A model generated the notes under the pieces. It did no database searches and was not told the origin of the DNA. It saw nothing but the letters and a program-made list of their open reading frames with translations. A stretch of DNA of 64,000 nucleotides, taken from the NCBI GenBank assembly GCA_030544215.1, contig JARZZO010000004.1:49217980-49281979 (forward strand), given 5' to 3'. The stretch is from Zantedeschia hybrid cultivar. Taxonomy: Eukaryota; Streptophyta; Magnoliopsida; Alismatales; Araceae. Of this stretch, positions 57,401 to 64,000 are shown one piece after another (positions within the stretch are counted from its first letter, which is position 1; each line of letters opens with the position of its first letter). The position numbers were made by a program, and so were the translations under genes.

Positions 57401-60050
57401 GCTATTAGGGAAATGACCAAAATTGATGTAACTTGATGTGTACACAAAAAGGACTTAAATGAAATCTTGCGTACGGTTGATGTATGTTTAATTTCATTCG
57501 TTTAAATGGTGCATTTGTTGACCAGGTTACATGTGTTTAAGAATCAAAGTAAATTGGTTTCGGTCCATTCATATTGGTCGAATGGCCGATAAAGTTTTAG
57601 TTCCGTCATATTAGTTGGAAGACTATTAAGTTTGAAAAGGATAGTCTTAGTTATGTAATAGCCATTATGTCCAATTAACTAAGTCTTTTTCTTGTAAACC
57701 CTTAAAAAGAAAAAGATCAAAAGGAAAGAGAAGATGCTATCTAAATTCATCTAATTCTAATGATTTCTTAAGGATTTCTAAAAGGATGCTTAAAGGGTAC
57801 TGTGAAATTGTTTAGTATCCTTCAAGGGTTAATGAGGATTTTGCTTAAAAACGTTCGTAGGCTCACCTACCTTCATGCAACCCTAAAGTCCTCTAAGTAT
57901 CCTTTAAGATTTCTAAAGGGTTTATAAAATGGACACCGAGCTCACAGATTCCATACAAATGTCTAAAGCAAAACTCGTTTCCTTTATTATGTGTGATGTA
58001 ATGTCTAGCTTTCTTGTCGTGCACTTAATTTCAAGGACATCAATGGACGGTTAATCAAGGGTTGTCAATTGGTGATTGGTGTAATTAATATTGATCAAGA
58101 TCAGTGGGGAGAAGTCAAATTCATGGTCCACTTGTCTGATCCAAAACCCTAGATTCCTTGAGGGCTATTCTAAGTTCTCAAAGTCCACACTTAAAACAAA
58201 AAGAGATTCTTTTGAAAATAAAAAAAAATCTTTTAAATTCTTTCAAAAGATAAAAGTGGGAGATTTCAAGAAAATCAAGTCTCACACTAGACGAAGTGCT
58301 GTTCAAGGAATCTTGAATGTTGGCACCATTTGAGTGAAAGATCGCGGAGTGAACTCAAAAGAGATACTCCTCTGCCATCTCCTCCTCTGCTGCCTTGTCT
58401 TCTCCATTGCCTTTTCTCCTTTTTCTTCACGTACTCCTTTCTCCACCTCCTCCCCCCTCCCTCCTCATCCCCACCCTTATGCTTGGCATCTGTAGAGATT
58501 ATTTTTTCATGGGGAGAGGGAGAGAGATTTTGTAGAGATCTCAGAGAGATCTTGAGAGATTGCAAACCATGCTGTTATTTGGTACTTCTTGCATCACTGG
58601 CTGTGCAGTTTGCTTTCTATTGGTTCTCAATTTATATATGCTTTGCACCAGATAATTTTGTCTTGAAACATGTTTCTTATTTTTCCCATTATGTTTTCCT
58701 TTGTAGTGTACATAAGGAAAGGACAGCAATAAGAATTTTCTATTTTCTATTCTTCATCCTCGGTAATTTATTGCAGGTACTGGTTGTATGCTGCTGTGAG
58801 TTGCCGTTGTTTGTTGGTTACAAATGATGAGATGAGAGATCACTTGTTTGAACTGTTGGGGACCAGTTTCTTTCCAAGATGGAAAGAAAAACATCAGGTT
58901 TAATTGCCTGTTTCTTTTATTCAAATTGCTTCAGTGATGGCATTTAATCGAAAGAACATATATATATATTTTTATTAATACTTGGACTTCAAAAAAAAAA
59001 AAAAATTCAACAGAAAAAAAACTCAGACTTCAAAATATGGTCTGTCCTTTTGATCATCTGTCTGGAAATAATAAATTGAAGCTAGTCAGTGGCTCTTTGT
59101 TCATGGTCTACATGATCCTGGCTATGGCAGTTTTGTATTATTTGTCAAACTTTTGTGGTGTTTCAAACAACTTGGATTCTATGGTTATGGCATTTCTTGC
59201 TTTTCCGCTCACTAACATGTTGCAAAATACTTCCCTTGTGGAAGGATAGCCTACTCTTACTGATCTGTTGCAGTTTGTGATGTGGGTGTTTTAAGAAAGC
59301 ACTTGCTTTTGTTTTCATCATTGTGTGATAAAATAAAGGTTGCAGTTCATGGTTTTGACAAGTTTGTTTTTTTGTGTTAGTAGACCTGCAGCGTTATAGG
59401 TCAGCATCCACTCTATTGTTTCACAGGCTCTTCTCCGAGAATTTGTTTGCCAAGTGCTTACAATCACCAGACAATTGTACCTTTTGTGTTTTGTTGTTAT
59501 TCATGATTCCTGAAATATAAAAGGATCTAGAACAATAACTATCAAAAGGGACGTCATTTGGGAATTGGAATCAAGGAGAAAACTGCATATTTTTGCAGGA
59601 CAGTTTGGCTATTTAATGCTCTTTAAATGCTTACTATCGATGGTACCCAGATTTTATGCTTTTGCAGAGTACCTGTTTTTGATTAAACAACAACATTTTT
59701 ACAGGTTTACCTTAAAATAAATATGGCCTTATGTTTGCTAACATGTAATGTTTCATTAATCATCTTTGCTAGTCATTTGAAATCATCTTGGTTGTGATTG
59801 TGGTTTTTTTGATCTTCTTAAAAAATGAGCCTTTTTTTTGAAGGTGACATTCGACAAGTAGGCTGTTATTTTTATCTAAATGTGATTGGCAGATATTTCA
59901 TTATAGTGGACTTGCAAAGAGTTGTGATTATAAATTGAACAATCATGTTCCAGACGAATCATATGAATCACTTATTTGCAGGTTCGTCTCACAATGTCTA
60001 AGCGTGGTCCGAAATTTCACATGCCGCCACCGTACTCAATTGTTATACAG
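41216..60050 (+). CDS. PRORP1: PRORP1-type proteinaceous RNase P (3' end beyond window)
   Basis: This protein-only RNase P cuts 5' leaders from precursor tRNAs; the PRORP1 type acts in chloroplasts and mitochondria. Exons are 41216-42493, 46751-46840, 46994-47175, 58777-58897 and 59982-60050, all GT-AG, with phases 0, 0, 2, 0, 0. Numbered from the upstream ATG (41144), the protein has a basic Ser/Pro/Arg/His-rich N-terminus without acidic residues (targeting), PPR repeats (about 150-370), zinc ligands C409 and C412, and an NYN nuclease domain with D464 (VIDGANVG), D539, D540 (SNDDW) and D558 (TNDEMRDH). Every one of these is exactly 65 residues beyond Arabidopsis PRORP1 C344, C347, D399, D474, D475 and D493. 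The remaining ligands, expected at 613 and 630, lie past residue 604, in the missing last exon(s). I prefer the ATG at 41216 because the targeting sequence starts there. Confidence 0.95.
42685..44353 (-). mobile_element. 5'-truncated L1-type LINE in PRORP intron 1
   Basis: The element is bounded by a perfect 11-bp target duplication, GTAACTTCAAG (42674-42684 and 44354-44364). Its A tail shows as a T-run at 42685-42693. The - strand encodes the end of a LINE reverse transcriptase (IKYLGL near 44330) and the zf-RVT-type C-terminal region (WSWNRNGNFSVNSFVRLL near 43660; a CxxH/C-rich module near 43440-43470). Many stops show it is dead. Truncation at the 5' end is typical of target-primed reverse transcription. 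Confidence 0.88.
43203..43375. mobile_element. hAT-type MITE (173 bp) inside the LINE
   Basis: The ends are TAGGGATGGCAGTACCGG and the reverse complement of CATGGATGGCAGTACCGG, flanked by the perfect 8-bp duplication CCTGATAT (43195-43202 and 43376-43383). An 8-bp duplication and a YAGGG-TGGCA end indicate the hAT superfamily. The inside is a series of GGTACC/ATCGGCC-type palindromes, so the whole element can fold on itself. It interrupts the LINE coding remnant. Confidence 0.9.
44365..46469 (+). other. PRORP intron 1, remaining sequence
   Basis: No exon, transposon boundary or RNA gene is recognised. Short frames on both strands lack family similarity. Confidence 0.5.
46470..46618. mobile_element. 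MITE-like inverted-repeat element
   Basis: GGACCAAATGCGCC followed by GGTGCATC on the left is mirrored by GATGCACC and GGTGCATTTGATCC on the right, giving imperfect terminal inverted repeats of about 26 bp around a 95-bp middle. I found no clear target duplication. Confidence 0.45.
46751..46840 (+). CDS. PRORP1: PRORP exon 2
   Basis: Thirty codons, phase 0 at both ends, between TATTTAG and GTAAGG. It carries the first catalytic aspartate (FDAVIDGANVGFYNQ). Confidence 0.95.
46994..47175 (+). CDS. PRORP1: PRORP exon 3
   Basis: It begins LNSVVNGI after GGCAG and ends in the first two bases of the Trp codon of SNDDW before GTAATT. It contains LIVLHSRRIK and the catalytic pair D539-D540. The intron before it is only 153 bp. 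Confidence 0.95.
47370..49052 (+). repeat. 5' LTR of the intron 3 element
   Basis: It matches 56470-58286 from about 47455 onward, including TAGGGGGTGCCAC repeats, a CCTATAAATAC TATA-like site near 47600, AGGATTTTTGGGGACAC and the hairpin array. It ends TCAAGTCTCACA, followed by ATTTGGCACGCCGG, a plausible start of the primer-binding region. The first 80-100 bp do not match the other LTR clearly. Confidence 0.75.
47810..48160 (+). repeat. Tandem hairpin array in LTR, copy 1
   Basis: About nine units of 35-40 bp have the form CATTC-9 bases-GAATG or CACTC-9 bases-GAGTG around a conserved TATTGG loop. The two stem types alternate between 47941 and 48152. Confidence 0.85.
49300..51240 (+). pseudogene. 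Gag-protease remnant of the intron 3 element
   Basis: The coding sense is fragmentary, with stops and frameshifts. Recognisable parts are a Gag-like stretch near 49680-49960, a protease-like segment at 50640-50810 where one frame gives LIDLGSTVNIMPFKTFQ, and the following VSFLIVDSNTSFKTLLGRLWLHKN block (50865-50950) that normally links protease to reverse transcriptase in gypsy elements. The catalytic triplet appears as DLG where DTG or DSG is usual. The open frame at 50842-51204 is the longest survivor. No reverse transcriptase follows. Confidence 0.6.
51440..52830 (+). repeat. Degenerate repeats after gag-protease
   Basis: A block starting GAGGTGCTCCGACGGACTTA is present at about 51448-51690 and again at 52610-52820, with the same order of 'gaaaa-cxxgaaagggc' motifs. 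Between them (52085-52350), 50-60 bp units of the type GTTGTATCCTAAAGTTCACC recur. No gene is seen. Confidence 0.55.
53405..55560 (+). repeat. 90-bp satellite-like array, about 24 copies
   Basis: The landmark GCTTATTGTAGTCAAAG recurs at 53411, 53501, 53591, 53681, 53771 and so on to about 55540, almost exactly every 90 bp. Each unit contains TCGGCCAGTTAGGGTCACTTT and GAAGAGGGTTATCCATACC blocks. Because 90 is divisible by three, one frame stays aligned through units, often blocked by TAG at the same position. Units are diverged by point changes, so the array is not recent. Confidence 0.9.
55573..56279 (+). other. Two short open frames near the element's 3' end, unrecognised
   Basis: Frames at 55573-55845 (90 codons) and 55959-56279 (106 codons) resemble no family I know. 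They lie between the 90-bp array and the 3' LTR and may be remnants of the element's 3' region. Confidence 0.3.
56459..56469 (+). other. Polypurine tract
   Basis: GTGGGGGCATT lies immediately before the LTR start TGTTGAACATT. Confidence 0.7.
56470..58286 (+). repeat. 3' LTR of the intron 3 element (1817 bp)
   Basis: It runs TGTTGAACATT to AAGTCTCACA. It carries the same TAGGGGGTGCCAC repeats, a CCTATAATACC TATA-like site near 56792, and a second copy of the hairpin array at 56997-57415. It is clearly diverged from the 5' LTR, so the insertion is not young. Confidence 0.85.
58287..58776 (+). other. PRORP intron 3, right flank
   Basis: A CT-rich stretch (58360-58470) is followed by ordinary AT-rich intron ending in TTTATTGCAG. 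The frame at 58330-58827 runs into exon 4 out of its coding context and is not a separate gene. Confidence 0.6.
58777..58897 (+). CDS. PRORP1: PRORP exon 4
   Basis: The first base completes the Trp codon split across the 11.6-kb intron, restoring DDWYWLYAA. It contains the fourth catalytic aspartate in LLVTNDEMRDH and ends RWKEKHQ before GTTTAATT. Confidence 0.95.
58898..59981 (+). other. PRORP intron 4
   Basis: A 1084-bp AT-rich intron without recognisable repeats. The acceptor is CTTATTTGCAG. Confidence 0.85.
59982..60050 (+). CDS. PRORP1: PRORP exon 5
   Basis: Twenty-three codons, phase 0 at both ends: VRLTMSKRGPKFHMPPPYS to IVIQ, then GTGAATTAC. This is the conserved stretch before the last zinc ligands. 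No continuation is found in 60051-64000. Confidence 0.93.
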
Positions 60051-62115
60051 GTGAATTACTTATCTCTTCATCATTCTCACGAGGTTCCTCATCTATTACA
60101 AAATGATTAGTTGGCTTCTGTAATTTGCATTATGGCATTCGCATGAAGATTCCTTTTGTGGTCTTTCTTTTTGTTGGCAAGCACATATATAATTATTTGA
60201 CATTGTTTTTATTAAATTTTATTCTTTTCTTTTGCTTGTTTTTGAATATTTTATTGGGAACATGCCTTTCCTTGCATGTGCATCTTGTGTCTTTATCTTC
60301 TTCAGTGATGCACGTTTTTTATTTTTGCTATTTTTTTATCAAGGGATTCTTTTGCAAATATACCCAAATTTTCAGTTTTTTTGAATTATTTTTAATAACA
60401 TCACTACATTATGATAGTTACAAAAATATCCCTGTGTTTGGAACCTGCATCTATGAATCTCTCCTAGGATATTTTCTATTTCATATTTGGGTGTTTTATT
60501 TGGAGAAATATAGGTCGGTTTTAATTATTTTATTTCATGGACTATGAGAACTTGGGATTAGCTCTTAAGGAGTCCGGGATTTTGAATTAGGGAAGATTTG
60601 AGTATATGACGTCTCTCCACTGACGTCAGTGTTAATTACATCGAGCAACTGTTCGACAATCCTTGATTAACAGTTCGAATGATGTTTTTCAAACAATCTA
60701 TACTATCACACAATGTGTGTACACATGAAGGCAGCTTTTAGATTAAATCTTTGGCCTCTCCCAAGTCCTTTAGGGTATTCGGATTTGTTCTGGGATATTA
60801 GGATGGATTCCTAAGTATTTGGGTTGACTCCAAGCTATTAGGATTGATTCTAAGTATTTTAGGATTGATACCCAATATTTTATGATTGATTCCAGGCATT
60901 TTGGACTCATAAGGGCATTTTCGTAATTAATCAAGTTAGGGGTATAGGGGCATTATGGTCATTTTAGTGGTGAGGTGCATTTTAATGATTTATGAAGGCT
61001 TCAACACCTTAGGAGGTATTTTTAAAGTTATTTTAGGCACATTTGAGTCATAGGGGTATTTCTGTAATTTTACACCAAATTGGATTTCTGAGCATTCGCC
61101 ATGTTTTTAATATTTTTTATGATTTTTATGAAAATTTTAATAATTTTTAACTTATCAGGGGTATTTTGATATTTTTACAAAATTTTGGGGTTTGGAAGGT
61201 ATTTAGGGTATATTGGAGGTTTTTACATTTTTATTTTTGGAATTTTCTGTATTATTACAGATTGTTAGTATGAAAAGGGGTATTTTTGTCATTTTTTAAG
61301 TTCTAGGGGTATTTAGGCCATTACTAATTGTTATTGATTAATACTGATTTTTATTAATTAATTGTCTAAGGGTGGTGAGCATTTTGGTCGTCTTAAACAT
61401 AAGTGCATTATTTATAATGTGTGTGATCTCTTCCCCCTTTTTTATGAATTATAAATGGGAAGAGAGGGGGGAATGGACCCGCCCACCAGTTTCTCCTTTG
61501 GAGGGAACCGGTGGGGGGTCCAATGACCGGTGGGGACCCCCACCGGTCTCCTCTTCCCCCTCTCCTCCTATATTTAAAGAAAGGGAGAGAGAGAGGGAGA
61601 GAGAGAGAGAGAGAGGAGACCACTTGGCTTATTTTTCCCTTCTTTTTTTTTTTTCTTGCTGCAGATTTCTTCTTTTGGGCTGTCCCTCTCTGCATATTGG
61701 GCTCATTTGGACTAATGTTTGGGTCCACCTTGGACTGCCCATTGAACCACATTTATTGGGCTACTCTTAGACCTTATGTAGCAGCATATTGAGCTGTATT
61801 TGAGCCTTATTTTGGAGGCATATTGGGCCCTATTTCAGTCCTCTAGGCCCATTTTCAGAGGTATATCGGGCTGCCTAGCGGGCCCGTTTAGGGAGCTTGT
61901 GCGGCTGTTTTGGACAGCGTATCAGAGGCATTTTGGGGCTGTTTTGGCTATAAGGTATAACCCTTGCCTCTATCCTTTCTTATGTATGCATGCACATGAC
62001 CTATATTCACATACATGCAGATATCTATTTTCATGTTGCATGACTACATTGACGTGCATGCTAGACATTCTTGTCATGCATGAAAGTATTTTGGGCCAAC
62101 AAATGTCCCCCACGG
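60051..62115 (+). other. PRORP intron 5, LTR-like content
   Basis: From about 60560 the sequence looks like a decayed LTR: CACCGGT-rich block at 61490-61545, CCTATATTTAAAG at 61567 and a GA microsatellite at 61585-61618. A GTCCCCCACG tract near 62105 may be a primer or polypurine site. Boundaries are unresolved. Confidence 0.4.
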
Positions 62116-62125
62116 GATGTGCGCC

Positions 62126-62502
62126 ACTGTTGTCAAGGCGCTCGCCTAGGCGCCAAGGCGCTTTCACAAGCACCAAGGCGCTGGGCGCCTTTCCAACATG
62201 TGAAAAGGCGCCCAAGGCGCCCGCCAAGGCCTTGGGGGCGCCAAGGCGCCTGCCTAGGCGCCCAAGGCGCCCAGATTTTTGAAATTTGGGGTTCTTGCCC
62301 CCTTTTTTTTATATATATACATATATGTATATATATACACATATAATTATATAAATACATACTAATACATATATATAGACATATTACATACATATATTTA
62401 GATTTATATATACAAACATGCATATATATGTATATGTATACATCTAAATATATGTATCATACTATCATGTATATAAAATGTGTATATATATATATCTATC
62501 TA

Positions 62503-62539
<37 letters not shown>

Positions 62540-62681
62540 TCATATTCCATACATACATTTAGATATATTTGTGTATATATATGTATATATTATGTAATTA
62601 GACATTTACACATATTACATACATACATTTATACATAGATATATATGTATGTATGTATATATATGTGTGTAAATCTAAATG

Positions 62682-62729
<48 letters not shown>

Positions 62730-63311
62730 CATATTACATACATACATTTAGATATATTTGTGTATATATATGTATGTATATATTATATATATATATCTTA
62801 AATTAAAATATTATATGCATATATATATATACAAATATACATATATATATATATATACAAATATGTATATATATATATATACATCTATATACATATACAT
62901 ATTACATACATACATTTAAATATATTTGTGTATATATATGTATGTATATATTATATAGTTAGACATATACACATATTACATACATACATTTATACATAGA
63001 TATATATGTATGTATGTATATATATGTGTGTAAATCTAAATGTATATATATATATATATATATGTATCTAAATGTATGTATGTAATATATGTGTAAATCT
63101 AAATGTGTATATATATATATATGTATCTAAATGTATGTATGTAATATGTGTGTACATATATATATATATATTATATATGTATATATATATCCTAAATTAA
63201 AATATTATATTATGAAGTTAACGCCTAGGCGACGCCTAGGCGGACGCCTAAGCGCTTAGGCGGTTTAGAACCCCGAGCACGTCTTGGTCGCCTTACCGCC
63301 TTGACAACTAT
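62126..63311. mobile_element. Mutator-like non-autonomous element with GGCGCC ends
   Basis: The ends ACTGTTGTCAAGGCG and (reverse complement) ATAGTTGTCAAGGCG match at 13 of 15 positions. They are flanked by the perfect 10-bp direct repeat GATGTGCGCC (62116-62125 and 63312-63321). A 9-11 bp duplication suggests the Mutator superfamily. Inside the ends, about 140 bp (left) and 80 bp (right) are built from GCGCCTAGGCG-like palindromes. The middle is AT microsatellite. No transposase is encoded. Confidence 0.8.
62305..63200. repeat. TA/TATG-rich microsatellite core
   Basis: Nearly pure TATATA, TATGTA and TACATA arrays. Longer segments such as ACATACATACATTTA...ATATTTGTGTATATAT recur about every 190-200 bp, so it is also a higher-order repeat. 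Confidence 0.85.
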
Positions 63312-63321
63312 GATGTGCGCC

Positions 63322-64000
63322 GAGAACGAAGTCGGAGGCAAGTATCCTGTGTCCTATGTTTGGCCACACGTGCCCTTTCTTTTGCATGTCTAGAAAGGAG
63401 TTTATTGTGCAAAATATTAGCGCTGCCCCGCTAATTCCCACATATTGCCTCATGCAACCAAGGCTTTTATTTTTAAGGAATAGCAGTGTTGTCCCGTCTA
63501 TCCAGTGCGACCAATGTCCACGAATGATGCTCTCTGTCATCTGTTCTTCAAACATCCCCTTATAGAACGGCAAAAGATTATAGGGACATATTTAGGAATA
63601 TGAAGATAATAGGGACATATCTAGAATTTTCCACACAATTGTAGGGACTTAAGTGTAAAATCCCTTTTGTTTAAGCATGCGCTATCGACTTATATTCTTG
63701 TCATTTTTCCTTCCCTTCTATTGATGGGGATTATGTTCTTAAGTTGGACCCTACTTTACCCTCCTGAGATTGTCTATTGCCACAATTGTTTTCAGAAATG
63801 AAAGATGTATATAGGTGTAGTAAAGAAGTATTATGTTATGTGAGCACAGTCCTACTGAATGTGGCTTCAATTGCATCAATCAGGCTTTAGGATGGTCGTG
63901 AGAAACTAAAATTCATGTAAAATAGTAGGTTTCAAAAGTTAAATGATTTGTATTCAATGGCCTTGGACATCTTTTGAAAAGATATACGTTAATGATGGTT
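63322..64000 (+). other. PRORP intron 5, right part
   Basis: No exon similar to the PRORP C-terminus and no other gene is visible; the frames at 63265-63573 and 63356-63565 are opposite-strand shadows of one another without known domains. Confidence 0.5.

Larger units (their letters stand above)
47370..58286 (+). mobile_element. Gag-protease LTR retrotransposon (Tat/Ogre-like) filling PRORP intron 3
   Basis: LTRs at about 47370-49052 and 56470-58286 flank 7.4 kb of internal DNA in the same orientation as the gene. A gag remnant and a protease region are recognisable, but reverse transcriptase and integrase are absent. The 3' half is made of tandem repeats, as known for Tat-lineage elements. 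The left edge of the first LTR is uncertain and no target duplication was identified, although the right LTR end (CTCACA at 58286) is sharp. Confidence 0.75.

Noticed and set aside
58330..58827. 165-codon frame overlapping PRORP exon 4
   Set aside because: It is mostly intron sequence read in a different frame from the exon and has no homologous domain.

Overview
The window is nuclear DNA of a flowering plant. The evidence is spliced GT-AG exons of a plant organellar gene, plant-type Ty1/copia and Ty3/gypsy retrotransposons, solo LTRs, an L1-type LINE, a tRNA-derived SINE and hAT-like and Mutator-like non-autonomous DNA elements. The very GC-rich first exon inside AT-rich DNA would fit a monocot, but the species cannot be fixed from this sequence.

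Only one host gene is convincing: PRORP1-type proteinaceous RNase P on the + strand. Five exons lie at 41216-42493, 46751-46840, 46994-47175, 58777-58897 and 59982-60050. They read continuously in frame, carry all four catalytic aspartates and the first two zinc ligands, and stop before the last exon(s), which lie beyond the right edge. Intron 1 (4.3 kb) holds a 5'-truncated LINE with an hAT MITE inside it. Intron 3 (11.6 kb) is almost entirely one gag-pro LTR retrotransposon. Intron 5 holds a Mutator-like element.

The left 40 kb is transposon-on-transposon. In order: the right end of a gypsy-like element (1-2235, 'family B'), a solo copia LTR (3087-4670), GC-rich minisatellite, a fold-back element with a 380-bp tandem array (5763-7650), a SINE (7817-8037), and then a three-level nest. 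In the nest, a solo copia LTR (10384-10825 plus 31634-32739, TSD CCAAG) is interrupted by a complete copia element of the same family in the opposite orientation (10826-31633). That element is in turn interrupted in its reverse transcriptase by a complete family B element (13200-22594, TSD GTAGG). Another solo copia LTR follows (35835-37393), then an unresolved LTR-like repeat.

The most unusual signal is in the 2.9-kb leader of the copia element, between its tRNA-iMet primer site and gag, sense on the - strand. It carries a three-way-junction-like fold, four hairpins with one constant core but four different pairing arms, and twelve further tandem hairpins with three-base loops. All eleven imperfect pairs I found are A/C on the + strand and therefore G/U in the element's own RNA. 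The other two LTR families also carry tandem hairpin arrays in a leader or LTR, one with compensatory changes between units.
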